Positions 36,859-45,673 of a stretch of 64,000 nt of DNA are shown piece by piece; positions within the stretch are counted from its first letter, which is position 1, and each line of letters begins with the position of its first letter. The translations under genes were made by a program, and so were the position numbers. The notes below the pieces were generated by a model. That model ran no database searches and had not been told where the DNA came from. It saw only the letters and a program-made list of their open reading frames with translations. The stretch comes from Streptomyces sp. NBC_01294 (GTDB lineage Bacteria > Actinomycetota > Actinomycetes > Streptomycetales > Streptomycetaceae), in contig NZ_CP108423.1 in assembly GCF_035917235.1 (NCBI RefSeq), forward strand, positions 4,095,001-4,159,000, in the 5' to 3' direction.

Positions 36859-36991
36859 GACCCCCAGCGTGCCCGGTCGGGCGGACCTCCGGCAGGGAAT
36901 TTCGCGGGAGCCCGCCAGTGGACACCCTCTATCGCTCTTCCAAGATGCGGAATATATTTTCCGCTGCCACTTCTGTTCAGGGGGAGAAACC

Positions 36992-37885
36992 ATGACAGCC
37001 CAGACCTCTCTGTCACGCCGTGCGGCGGCCGAGCTGATCGGTACCGCCGGACTGCTCGTGGTCGTGATCGGCTCCGGACTCCAGGCCGCCGAGCTCAGCC
37101 GGGACACCGGTGTCGCCCTCATCGCCAACTCGTTCGCCTCGGCGATCGGCCTCGGGCTGATCATCACCCTCTTCGGGCCGCTGTCCGGCGCCCACCTCAA
37201 CCCGGTGGTCACCCTCACCTCCTGGTGGGCGGGGCGCCGCGGCGGCGAGGGGCTCGGCGGCGGGGAGGCGCTCGTCTACACCGCGGCCCAGGTCGCGGGG
37301 GCCGTCGGCGGCGCCCTCCTCGCGGAGGCCATGTTCGGCCGGACCCCGGGCGCCTTCGCCACCCAGGTGCGCGACGGCGGCCACCTGCTCCTCGGTGAGG
37401 TGGTCGCCACCGCCGGTCTCGTCCTCGTCATCCAGGGACTCGAGCGCATCGGGCGCCCCCGGCTCGTCCCGGCGGCGGTCGCGGCGTACATCGCGGCCGC
37501 CATCTGGTTCACCTCCTCCGGCTCCTTCGCCAACCCGGCCGGCACCATCGGGCGCAGCTTCAGCGATTCCTTCACCGGCATCGCGCCGGAGTCGCTGCCC
37601 GGATTCGTCGCCGCCCAGCTGATCGGCGGGGTGCTCGGCCTGGCGCTCGCCGCGCTCCTCTACGGGTCCCGGAACGGGTCCGGGAACAGGTCCGGGAACG
37701 AGTCCGACTCAGGGTCCGACTCAGGGTCCGACTCCAGGTCCGACTCAGGGTCGGACTCCGGGTCCGGGACCGGCCGGACCGCGAAGTCGGCGCCGGTCGA
37801 GGCGACCGTCCCGGCGGCCCTGTCCGAGAACGGTCCGGTGGACGGCGCGAGCCCCGCCAAGGCGGCGTACGAGACCATTGGCTGA
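36992..37885 (+). CDS. Aquaporin/MIP-family channel with Ser-Asp repeat tail
   Basis: The product has 297 residues and six membrane helices in two repeats. The pore motifs are NPV (GAHLNPVVTL) and NPA (SFANPAGTIG). The C-terminal tail from about residue 225 has GSGNRSGNESDSGSDSGS-type repeats encoded by short direct DNA repeats (37669-37765). The selectivity residues are not decisive for water, glycerol or arsenite, and no ars genes are nearby. GGGGAGAAACC precedes the ATG. Confidence 0.88.
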   Translation: MTAQTSLSRRAAAELIGTAGLLVVVIGSGLQAAELSRDTGVALIANSFASAIGLGLIITLFGPLSGAHLNPVVTLTSWWAGRRGGEGLGGGEALVYTAAQVAGAVGGALLAEAMFGRTPGAFATQVRDGGHLLLGEVVATAGLVLVIQGLERIGRPRLVPAAVAAYIAAAIWFTSSGSFANPAGTIGRSFSDSFTGIAPESLPGFVAAQLIGGVLGLALAALLYGSRNGSGNRSGNESDSGSDSGSDSRSDSGSDSGSGTGRTAKSAPVEATVPAALSENGPVDGASPAKAAYETIG

Positions 37886-37898
37886 GACACGGCCTCAG

Positions 37899-37987
37899 TT
37901 GCCCACAGGCAAAGGGGACTTGTCCACAGCCGTTTGGGTGGGTTTTGACGGCAAACGCGTGATCCGGCCTGTGGAACCTGTGGACTA
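37899..37987. promoter_or_regulatory. DnaA-box cluster in the spacer between aquaporin and MerR genes
   Basis: TTGCCCACA (37899-37907, +), TTGTCCACA (37920-37928, +, perfect actinobacterial consensus) and TAGTCCACA (37979-37987, minus strand) lie within 90 bp between the ends of two convergent genes. Convergent spacers have no promoter, so DnaA titration or a structural role is more likely than gene control. Confidence 0.65.
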
Positions 37988-38001
37988 AGCCCGACCCGGC
38001 G

Positions 38002-38934
38002 TCACCGGTCGCCCGGGTGCCATCGATCGCCCCGCCCCGCCAGGTCGTTCATCGCCCGGGCCTGGAGCTCCCGCTCCGTCGCGGCCCGGACGAACTCCGC
38101 CACGTGGTCGGCGCCCACCAGCTCCTGCACCGCCCGGACCGTCCCGGCCGGCAGCGCCACCGGCGAGGGGCCCGCCGGCTGCGGTGTGCCCGCCGTGCCC
38201 AGGTGCCGCTGCAGGTGCCGGGTCGCGAAGAGCCGCATCGCCCGCGCCAGCTCCGCGTCCACGGTCTGCTGGGCCAGCGGCCGCAGCCGCCGCACCATCG
38301 TCGCCGCCTCGGCCGCGTCCGCGTCCGTGGGCGGCACCTGCCCGAGGTAGCGCGCGAAAACGTGCTCGGTGGTGAACTCCAGGAACCGCGACGCGATGTG
38401 CTCGACCTGCCCGCGCAGTTCCCGCAGGTGTCCGGTGATCGCCGGCAGCGGCACCCCGGCCGCGTACAGCTCGGAGGCCACCGCCAGCTCCTGAGGGGAC
38501 GGCACCAGGTACTGGTCCGGGCGCCCCGGGATCCGCTCCAGCACCCCCAGGTCGCACGCCTCGTTCACCGCGTCGTCGTCCGGCCGGCCGCCGAACCGTT
38601 CGTTCAGCTCCTCCCGGCTGATCCGGGCCGCTTCCTCGTCGGTCCACGGCCCGTGCACCTCGGCGACCAGCCCCAGCACGCCGCCCAGCCCGCGCCCCGC
38701 GTCCCAGGCCTCCAGCAGCTCCTTGATGGAGGCCAGGGTGTAGCCGCGGTCCAGCAGGTCCGCGATCTGGCGCAGCCGCGCGAGGTGCGTGTCCCGGTAG
38801 ACGTTGGAGCGGCCCCGCCGCTCCGGCTTCGGCAGCAGACCTCGGTCCTGGTACGCGCGGATCGTGCGCACCGTCGCCCCGCTGTGGTGCGCCAGATCCT
38901 CGATCCGGTACTCGGCTACCGCCTGATCGGACAA
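38002..38934 (-). CDS. MerR-family transcriptional regulator
   Basis: The product has 310 residues. The DNA-binding domain is typical (YRIEDLAHHSGATVRTIRAYQDRGLLPKPERRGRSNVYRDTHLARLRQIADLLDRGYTLASIKELLEAW). The long C-terminal effector region (about 100-310) has no metal-binding cysteine cluster, so an organic ligand or protein partner is more likely than a metal. Confidence 0.88.
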   Translation of the reverse strand: MSDQAVAEYRIEDLAHHSGATVRTIRAYQDRGLLPKPERRGRSNVYRDTHLARLRQIADLLDRGYTLASIKELLEAWDAGRGLGGVLGLVAEVHGPWTDEEAARISREELNERFGGRPDDDAVNEACDLGVLERIPGRPDQYLVPSPQELAVASELYAAGVPLPAITGHLRELRGQVEHIASRFLEFTTEHVFARYLGQVPPTDADAAEAATMVRRLRPLAQQTVDAELARAMRLFATRHLQRHLGTAGTPQPAGPSPVALPAGTVRAVQELVGADHVAEFVRAATERELQARAMNDLAGRGDRWHPGDR

Positions 38935-39195
38935 TCCCGGCTCCCTACGACATCGCGGCTCGGCCGACCGCGCCCGCCGCGGCCGGGCGGCAGGTGAAGC
39001 CGCAAGGTACTCGACCGCCCTGCGCAGCGAGCCTTCCTGCGAGGGATGGTACGACCGCCGGAAGGAGCGGGGTATGGCCGCGGCGAGCTCTCTCCACGTG
39101 GGCGGCAGGCATCCGGTGCGGCGGGGTGCTCTTCCGGTGGAAGGCCACCCGGCGCGGGCTGATCGGGTACCGGCTGATCGGGTACGGGCTCCCGC
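38935..39195. other. Spacer with a short direct repeat, no gene seen
   Basis: A run near 39155-39186 repeats GGCTGATCGGGTAC twice. Otherwise no promoter, hairpin or credible coding frame was recognised; this spacer holds the MerR gene promoter. Confidence 0.5.
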
Positions 39196-40995
39196 TCACA
39201 GCCTGGGCTCCAGCCTCGCGAGGCGCCGCAGGGCGTTCGGGGCGTAGCGGGACATCCACAGCGCGCCCTTGGATTCCGGGGTCACCGGTACCACGGCCTC
39301 GTTGCGCACCACGGCCCGCAGGATCGCGTCCGCGACCTTCTCCGGCGGGAAGTTGCGCAGCCCGTACAGGCGCGAGGAGCGTTCCTGGCGGCGCTTCTCC
39401 TCGGCCTCGTCCACCCCGGCGAAGCGTGAGGTGGCGGTGATGTTGGTGTTGACGATGCCGGGGCAGATCGCGGAGACGCCGATCGACTTCGAGGCCAGCT
39501 CCGCGCGCAGGCACTCCGACAGCATCAGCACGGCGGCCTTCGAGGTGCTGTAGGCGGGCAGGGTCCTGGAGGGCAGATAGGCCGCGGCGGAGGCGGTGTT
39601 GACGATGTGCCCGCCCTGGCCCCGATCGGCCATCTGCTTCCCGAATATCCGGCAGCCGTGGATGACGCCCCACAGATTGACGTCGAGGACCTTCTTCCAG
39701 TCCTCGGCAGTGGTGTCGAGGAAGGCGCCGGACAGGCCGATCCCCGCGTTGTTGACCAGGACGTCCACGATCCCGTACTCGGCGGCGACCTTCACCGCGA
39801 GCTTCTCCATCGCCTGCTCGTCGCTGACGTCCACGCATTCGGCCCACGCCTCGGGGGCGCCGACGAGCCGGGCCATGTCGGCCGTGCGCGCCGCGCCCTC
39901 GGCATCGCGGTCGACGGCCACCACCCGCGCCCCGGCCTCGGCGAAGGCGAAGGCGGTGGCCCGGCCGATGCCGCTGGCCGCGCCGGTGACCAGGACCAGC
40001 TGGCCGCCGAAGCGGTCGGCGTACTTGCCCGGGGCCTTCTGCTCAGGCGCCCGCGTGGCCGGCTCCTCCCGGTCGGTGACGAACTCGGTGATCCAGGCGG
40101 CCAGCTGGTCGGGCCGGGTCCGGGGCACCCAGTGCTTGGCGGGCAGGGTCCGCCGCAGCAGGTCCGGGGCCCACTGCTCCAGGCCGTCGTAGAGCCGCTC
40201 GGACAGGAAGGCGTCCCCGGTCGGGGTGATGAGCTGCACCGGTACGTGGGCGTACGCGTCGGGGCGCGGCCGGCGCAGCCGCGGCCGCACGTTGTCGCGG
40301 TAGAGCCAGGCGCCGTGCGCCGCGTCGGAGGGCAGCGAGGCCGTCGGGTAGGAGCCCGCCGGAACCTGCTCCATGCGCTGGAGCATCGCGGGCCACCGCT
40401 TGCCGAGCGGCCCGCGCCAGGCGAGCTCCGGCAGCACGGGGGTGTGCAGCATGTAGACGTACCAGGACTTCATGCCCTGGCCGAGGAGCTGCGCCGCCGC
40501 GCGGGGGGTGGGCCGCGTCATCCGCTTCTTGATCCAGTGCCCGAAGTGGTCCAGGGAGGGCCCCGACATCGAGGTGAAGGAGGCGATCCGTCCCTCGGTA
40601 CGGGCGACCGTCGCGAACTCCCAGCCCTGTACGGAGCCCCAGTCGTGGCCGACCAGGTGCACGGGCCGGTCCGGGCTGACCGCGTCCGCCACCGCCAGGA
40701 AGTCGTCGGTCAGCTTCTCCAGGGTGAAGCCGCCGCGCAGCGGCTGCGGCGCGGTGGAGCGCCCGTGGCCGCGCACGTCGTAGAGCACCACGTGGAAGCG
40801 CGTCGCAAGCCGCTCGGCGACCTCCGACCAGACCTCCTTGCTGTCCGGGTAGCCGTGCACCAGCAGCACGGTGGGGCGGTCCGCCTCGCCGAGCTCGGCG
40901 ACGCACAGCTCGACCCCTCCGGTGCTCACCCAGCGCTCGCGCGCACCCGCCGGCCCCGCCGCTCCCGCTCCGCTCACGTCGCTCATGTGGCTCAT
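39196..40995 (-). CDS. Alpha/beta hydrolase - short-chain dehydrogenase fusion
   Basis: The product has 599 residues and two enzymes. The N-terminal hydrolase (about 25-300) has HGYPD, VRGHGRS and the nucleophile elbow GHDWGS, where Asp marks it as epoxide-hydrolase or haloalkane-dehalogenase type. The C-terminal SDR (about 325-590) has TGAASGIG, NNAGI and the active-site YxxxK (YSTSK). Fusion suggests consecutive steps on one substrate. The ATG at 40995 overlaps the M24 gene stop by 4 bp (ATGA), with GGAG/AAGG upstream. Confidence 0.88.
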   Translation of the reverse strand: MSHMSDVSGAGAAGPAGARERWVSTGGVELCVAELGEADRPTVLLVHGYPDSKEVWSEVAERLATRFHVVLYDVRGHGRSTAPQPLRGGFTLEKLTDDFLAVADAVSPDRPVHLVGHDWGSVQGWEFATVARTEGRIASFTSMSGPSLDHFGHWIKKRMTRPTPRAAAQLLGQGMKSWYVYMLHTPVLPELAWRGPLGKRWPAMLQRMEQVPAGSYPTASLPSDAAHGAWLYRDNVRPRLRRPRPDAYAHVPVQLITPTGDAFLSERLYDGLEQWAPDLLRRTLPAKHWVPRTRPDQLAAWITEFVTDREEPATRAPEQKAPGKYADRFGGQLVLVTGAASGIGRATAFAFAEAGARVVAVDRDAEGAARTADMARLVGAPEAWAECVDVSDEQAMEKLAVKVAAEYGIVDVLVNNAGIGLSGAFLDTTAEDWKKVLDVNLWGVIHGCRIFGKQMADRGQGGHIVNTASAAAYLPSRTLPAYSTSKAAVLMLSECLRAELASKSIGVSAICPGIVNTNITATSRFAGVDEAEEKRRQERSSRLYGLRNFPPEKVADAILRAVVRNEAVVPVTPESKGALWMSRYAPNALRRLARLEPRL

Positions 40996-41861
40996 GCTGC
41001 CTTCTCCTCGGCCCAGCGCCGCACGTGCGGCAGGTCGTCGTCCAGCCAGAACGCGCTCTCCTCGGGGTCCCGGGAGTCGGTGACGACCAGGATCTCCTCG
41101 AACTTCGCGCCGGTGCCCCGGAATCCCAGGTGCGGTTCCACCGCCCACAGGCCGGGCTGCGGCGGGTGGTCGGAGAAGTGGTACGGACTCCACAGCGGGG
41201 ACCAGCCCTCGCGGTGCCCGTGCAGGGCGTCACTGGCCAGCCCCTTGAGGGACTGGGTGCCGAATCCGAACGCGGTCGGCGACCAGCGGCGCTCCCTGAC
41301 CCGGTCGATCTTGTGCGCGATCACGCCGAAGGGATAGGCGCGGTGCCGGTTGGCGTATCCCTGCCGGGTCATCAGCCGCTCGACGTTCTCGTAGATCTCG
41401 CGCAGCGAGCGGCCCTCCCGCACCTGCTCCAGGATCAGCACGCGGTGCGCCTGAAGATCGGACATGAGCCGGTCCTGCACCGGATTGAGCCCGAGGCTGC
41501 CGGAATAGCCGATGTCGGCCGCGTAGCCCTTGAAGACCGGCGCCATGTCGAGGATGAACGGCATCCCCGGCTCCAGCTTCCGGTTGGTCGGGAAGAACTG
41601 CAGCGGGATCCTGAAGTTCGCGAAGGCGGTGCGGTCCCCGAACCAGGCGAAGGGCAGGTGGAACCAGTCCCGTACTCCGCGCTCCCGCAGCCAGTCGCGC
41701 TGCATCCGCGCGGCCTCGCGCTCGGTCACGCCGGGCCGCAACTGGGCCGCGACGGCCTCGGCGCACTCGTAGGAGAGGCGCTGCACCTCTCTGAAGCCGC
41801 TCAGGTCGGCGGAGCGTCGTCCGGAGCGTCGCGCGGTGCGTTGCTTGGTGTCCCCAGCCAT
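40992..41861 (-). CDS. M24-family metallopeptidase
   Basis: The product has 289 residues. The pita-bread fold of methionine aminopeptidase/proline dipeptidase is indicated by FILDMAPVFKGYAADIGYSG (two Asp ligands), YPFGVIAHKIDR, LWAVEPHLGF and GAKFEEILVVT. It may be a peptidase or a creatinase-like hydrolase. The ATG at 41861 (MAGDTKQR) is chosen because the frame upstream to 42002 is atypical and crosses a DnaA box. First gene of a coupled pair with the hydrolase-SDR fusion. Confidence 0.82.
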   Translation of the reverse strand: MAGDTKQRTARRSGRRSADLSGFREVQRLSYECAEAVAAQLRPGVTEREAARMQRDWLRERGVRDWFHLPFAWFGDRTAFANFRIPLQFFPTNRKLEPGMPFILDMAPVFKGYAADIGYSGSLGLNPVQDRLMSDLQAHRVLILEQVREGRSLREIYENVERLMTRQGYANRHRAYPFGVIAHKIDRVRERRWSPTAFGFGTQSLKGLASDALHGHREGWSPLWSPYHFSDHPPQPGLWAVEPHLGFRGTGAKFEEILVVTDSRDPEESAFWLDDDLPHVRRWAEEKAA

Positions 41862-41900
41862 GTCAGCCCGTCCATCCGTGTAGCCGTACGCGCACGTAAG

Positions 41901-41922
41901 TTGACACTGATGAATGTGACAA
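41901..41922. promoter_or_regulatory. Imperfect inverted repeat in the M24 promoter region
   Basis: TTGACAC (41901-41907) and GTGACAA (41916-41922) are complementary except at one position. It lies 40 bp upstream of the M24 gene start. It could be an operator; TTGACA on the plus strand could instead be a -35 box. Confidence 0.35.
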
Positions 41923-41957
41923 TGACCGGAGATCACGTCAAGGGTCGTGCACGGACC

Positions 41958-41966
41958 TGTGGACAA
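41958..41966 (-). promoter_or_regulatory. Single perfect DnaA box
   Basis: TTGTCCACA on the minus strand, about 115 bp upstream of the ABC operon start. A second near-match, GGGTCCACA, lies at 41974-41982 on the plus strand. Confidence 0.55.
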
Positions 41967-42078
41967 AGTTGTCGGGTCCACATCAGCATCCAGTACGGGC
42001 ATGTACGCCTGAAGGCTGAGACGGGATCCAGCTCCAGGTCTGACGTTTCACGGGAGCGGCGCCACTAACGTCGAACCC

Positions 42079-43071
42079 GTGACTGTCATCGCGACCGAAA
42101 GCCTGAGCAAGCGGTACCCCCGAGTGACCGCCCTCGACCGGCTCTCCCTTGACATCGGGCCTGGTGTGACCGGCCTCGTGGGTGCCAACGGAGCCGGCAA
42201 GTCCACGCTGATCAAAATTCTGCTGGGACTGTCCCCCGCCACCGAGGGCAGCGCCGCCGTACTCGGCCTCGACGTCCATACGCATGGCAGTGCCATCCGT
42301 GAACGCGTCGGCTACATGCCCGAGCACGACTGCCTGCCACCCGACGTCTCCGCCACGGAGTTCGTCGTCCACATGGCGCGCATGTCCGGACTGCCGCCGA
42401 CAGCGGCCCGGGAGCGCACCGCCGACACCCTGCGACACGTCGGGCTGTACGAGGAGCGCTACCGTCCCATCGGCGGCTACTCCACGGGCATGAAGCAACG
42501 CGTCAAGCTCGCCCAGGCGCTGGTCCACGACCCGCAGCTGGTCCTCCTCGACGAGCCGACCAACGGCCTGGACCCGGTCGGCCGCGACGAGATGCTCGGC
42601 CTGATCCGCCGCATCTACACGGACTTCGGCATCTCCGTCCTGGTCACCTCCCACCTCCTCGGCGAGCTGGAGCGGACCTGCGACCACGTGGTGGTCGTCG
42701 ACGGCGGCAAGCTGCTGCGCTCCAGCTCCACCAGCGACTTCACCCAGATCACCACGACCCTCGCGGTCGAGGTCACCGACTCCGACACCCACCCGGACGG
42801 CACCGCCGCCCTGCGCAAGGCGCTCACCGAGGTGGGCGTCGCCCTGCACGTGGGCAGCGAGCAGGGCCTGCCCGGCGCCGGCCACATCCTCCTCGTCGAG
42901 GCCACCGGCGAGGACACGTACGACACCGTCCGCGACACCGTCGCCGACCTGGGCCTCGGCCTGGTCCGCATGGAGCAGCGCCGGCACCACATCGCGGAGG
43001 TCTTCCGCGACAACGACCAGCCCTCGTCGCATCCCGTCCAGCAGAAGGGAGCCGGTTCCGATGGCGCCTGA
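42079..43071 (+). CDS. ABC transporter ATP-binding protein 1
   Basis: The product has 330 residues. Walker A GANGAGKST, signature YSTGMKQR, Walker B LVLLDEP and the H-loop SHLL are present. The C-terminal 90 residues form a regulatory extension of the drug/gliding-exporter type. It starts with GTG at 42079 and its end overlaps the permease start by 11 bp. Confidence 0.9.
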   Translation: MTVIATESLSKRYPRVTALDRLSLDIGPGVTGLVGANGAGKSTLIKILLGLSPATEGSAAVLGLDVHTHGSAIRERVGYMPEHDCLPPDVSATEFVVHMARMSGLPPTAARERTADTLRHVGLYEERYRPIGGYSTGMKQRVKLAQALVHDPQLVLLDEPTNGLDPVGRDEMLGLIRRIYTDFGISVLVTSHLLGELERTCDHVVVVDGGKLLRSSSTSDFTQITTTLAVEVTDSDTHPDGTAALRKALTEVGVALHVGSEQGLPGAGHILLVEATGEDTYDTVRDTVADLGLGLVRMEQRRHHIAEVFRDNDQPSSHPVQQKGAGSDGA

Positions 43072-43948
43072 CACCTCGACCCAGATCCACAACATCGGCT
43101 ACCGGTCCTACGACGGACCCCGGCTCGGCCGCGCCTACGCCCGCAAGTCGCTGTTCTCGCAGTCGCTGCGCGGCGCCTACGGACTGGGCCGCTCCGCCAA
43201 GTCCAAGGTCCTCCCGATGATCCTCTTCGCGGTGATGTGCGTCCCCGCAGTGATCATCGTGGCGGTCGCCATCGCGGTGCCCGGCTCCACCGACCTGCCG
43301 ATCAAGTACACGACGTACGCCCTGACCACGCAGGTGGTCATCGGCCTCTTCCTCGCCTCCCAGGCACCGCAGTCCGTCTCGCGGGACCTGCGCTTCAAGA
43401 CGGTGCCGCTCTACTTCTCGCGGCCCATCGAACGCGTCGACTACGTGATGGCCAAGTACGCGGCCATGGCCTCGGCCCTCTTCATCCTGACCGCGACCCC
43501 ACTGCTGATCATGTGGATCGGCTCGCTCCTGGCGAAGTTCGACTTCGCCGACCAGACCGAGGGATTCGGGCAGGGACTCGTGTCGGTTCTGCTGCTGTCG
43601 CTGCTCTTCTCCGGCCTCGGCCTGGTGATGGCCGCGCTCACCCCGCGCCGTGGGTTCGGCGTCGCCGCGATCATCGCGGTCCTCCTGATCCCCTACGGCG
43701 CGGTGACCGCCGTCCAGGGGATCACCTACAGCACCGGGAACACCGGAGCCATCGAATGGATGGGCCTGTTCTCCCCGATCACCCTGATCGACGGCATGCA
43801 GACGGCGTTCCTCAACGCGACCTCCGCCTTCCCCGGTGGCGAGGGCCCCTCGGCGGGCATCGGCTTCGTCTACCTGCTCGTCATCCTCGGCCTCATCGCC
43901 GGCTCCTACGCCGCCCTGATGGCCCGCTACCGGAAGGCCGGGCTGTGA
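43061..43948 (+). CDS. ABC transporter permease 1
   Basis: The product has 295 residues and about six membrane helices, ABC-2 type. The N-terminal cytoplasmic part has the conserved TQIHNIGYRSYDGPRLGRAYARKSL. It starts inside the first ATPase gene and its stop overlaps the second ATPase start by 4 bp, so all are co-translated. Confidence 0.88.
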   Translation: MAPDTSTQIHNIGYRSYDGPRLGRAYARKSLFSQSLRGAYGLGRSAKSKVLPMILFAVMCVPAVIIVAVAIAVPGSTDLPIKYTTYALTTQVVIGLFLASQAPQSVSRDLRFKTVPLYFSRPIERVDYVMAKYAAMASALFILTATPLLIMWIGSLLAKFDFADQTEGFGQGLVSVLLLSLLFSGLGLVMAALTPRRGFGVAAIIAVLLIPYGAVTAVQGITYSTGNTGAIEWMGLFSPITLIDGMQTAFLNATSAFPGGEGPSAGIGFVYLLVILGLIAGSYAALMARYRKAGL

Positions 43949-44856
43949 CCACCATCGACATCGACCACACCTCCCGCTGGTTCGGGAACGTCGTCGCCGT
44001 CAACGACGTGACCATGCGCATCGGCCCCGGCGTCACCGGACTGCTGGGCCCCAACGGCGCGGGCAAGTCCACGCTCATCAACATGATGGGCGGCTTCCTC
44101 GCCCCCTCCACGGGCACCGTCACCCTCGACGGCGCGCCGATCTGGCAGAACGAGCAGGTCTACAAGCAGATCGGCGTCGTGCCCGAGCGCGAGGCCATGT
44201 ACGACTTCCTCACGGGCCGGGAGTTCGTCGTCGCCAACGCCGAACTCCACGGCCTCGACGACGTGGCCGCCCGGCGGGCGCTCGCCACCGTCGAGATGGA
44301 GTACGCCCAGGACCGCAAGATCTCCACGTACTCCAAGGGCATGCGCCAGCGCGTGAAGATGGCCTCGGCCCTCGTCCACGATCCGTCCGTGCTGCTCCTC
44401 GACGAGCCGTTCAACGGCATGGACCCGCGCCAGCGCATGCAGCTGATGGACCTGCTGCGACGCATGGGCGACGAGGGACGCACCGTCCTGTTCTCCTCCC
44501 ACATCCTGGAGGAGGTCGAGCAGCTCGCCTCGCACATCGAGGTGGTCGTGGCCGGCCGGCACGCCGCCTCCGGCGACTTCCGCAAGATCCGCCGCCTGAT
44601 GACGGACCGCCCGCACCGCTACCTCATCCGCTCCTCCGACGACCGGGCCCTCGCCGCGGCCCTGATCGCCGACCCCTCCACCGCCGGCATCGAGGTCGAC
44701 CTCAAGGAAGGCGCGCTGCGCATCCAGGCCGTCGACTTCGGCCGCTTCACCGAGCTGCTGCCCCGCGTGGCCCGGGCACACGGCATCCGGCTGCTGACGG
44801 TCTCGCCCTCCGACGAGTCCCTCGAGTCGGTCTTCTCCTACCTCGTCGCGGCCTGA
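43945..44856 (+). CDS. ABC transporter ATP-binding protein 2
   Basis: The product has 303 residues. Walker A GPNGAGKST, signature YSKGMRQR, Walker B VLLLDEPFNGMD and SSHILEEVE are present. It is a diverged paralogue of the first ATPase. The GTG at 43945 overlaps the upstream stop (GTGA). Confidence 0.9.
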   Translation: MTTIDIDHTSRWFGNVVAVNDVTMRIGPGVTGLLGPNGAGKSTLINMMGGFLAPSTGTVTLDGAPIWQNEQVYKQIGVVPEREAMYDFLTGREFVVANAELHGLDDVAARRALATVEMEYAQDRKISTYSKGMRQRVKMASALVHDPSVLLLDEPFNGMDPRQRMQLMDLLRRMGDEGRTVLFSSHILEEVEQLASHIEVVVAGRHAASGDFRKIRRLMTDRPHRYLIRSSDDRALAAALIADPSTAGIEVDLKEGALRIQAVDFGRFTELLPRVARAHGIRLLTVSPSDESLESVFSYLVAA

Positions 44857-44871
44857 AAGGAGCTGGCACCC

Positions 44872-45591
44872 ATGTACGAACCCACCGTTGCCCGGCTCAC
44901 CTACCGGGCCCTGCTCGGCCGGCGCCGCGCGCTGATCCTCTTCGCGCTGCCCGCCCTGCTGATCGTCATCGCCCTCGTCGTCCGTGCCTTCGTCGGAGTG
45001 GACGACAAGGTGGCGGCCGACCTCCTCGGGGGCTTCGCCCTCGCCACCATGGTTCCGCTGATCGGTGTCATCGCGGGCACCGGAGCCATCGGACCCGAGA
45101 TCGACGACGGCTCCATCGTCTACCTGCTCGCCAAGCCGGTGAAGCGTCCGACGATCATCATGACCAAGCTGACCGTGGCGATCGCCGTCACGATGGTCTT
45201 CTCGGCGATCCCCACCCTGATCGCCGGATTCATCCTCAACGGCAACGGCCAGCAGATCGCCGTCGCGTACACGATCGCCGCCCTCGTGGCCTCGATCGCC
45301 TACAGCGCGCTGTTCCTGCTGCTCGGAACCGTCAGCCGGCACGCGGTCGTCTTCGGCCTGGTCTACGCCCTGATCTGGGAGTCGCTCTTCGGCAGCCTGG
45401 TCTCCGGCGCCAAGACCCTCAGCGTCCAGCAGTGGGCCCTGGCCCTCGCCGAGAAGGTCGCCGGGAACGGGTATGTCGACGCAACCGTCGGCCTGCCCAC
45501 CGCGGTGATCCTGCTCTGCGCGGTCACCGTCGGCGCCACCGTCTACGCGGGCCAGAAGCTGCGCCGCCTCACCCTCGCCGGCGAGGAGTAA
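44872..45591 (+). CDS. ABC transporter permease 2
   Basis: The product has 239 residues and six membrane helices, ABC-2 type (IGPEIDDGSIVYLLAKPVKRPTIIMTKL is the conserved cytoplasmic loop). AAAGGAG precedes its ATG. Two ATPases and two permeases suggest a heteromeric exporter; substrate unknown. Confidence 0.88.
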   Translation: MYEPTVARLTYRALLGRRRALILFALPALLIVIALVVRAFVGVDDKVAADLLGGFALATMVPLIGVIAGTGAIGPEIDDGSIVYLLAKPVKRPTIIMTKLTVAIAVTMVFSAIPTLIAGFILNGNGQQIAVAYTIAALVASIAYSALFLLLGTVSRHAVVFGLVYALIWESLFGSLVSGAKTLSVQQWALALAEKVAGNGYVDATVGLPTAVILLCAVTVGATVYAGQKLRRLTLAGEE

Positions 45592-45615
45592 GTCCCCCGC
45601 AGCACAGGGGAAGCC

Positions 45616-45649
45616 GTGCCCCGCCCGGCCCACCGGCCAGGCGGGGCAC
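45616..45649 (+). terminator. Terminator after the ABC operon
   Basis: GTGCCCCGCC (45616-45625) pairs with GGCGGGGCAC (45640-45649); the 14-nt loop has its own GGCC/GGCC pairing. It is 24 bp past the last stop codon. Confidence 0.75.
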
Positions 45650-45673
45650 AGCTTTGCCCGTCATCATCGGTGC

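Noticed and set aside
42048..42060. Possible ninth parS (GTTTCACGGGAGC)
   Set aside because: Only the left half matches; the right half lacks GTGAAAC symmetry.
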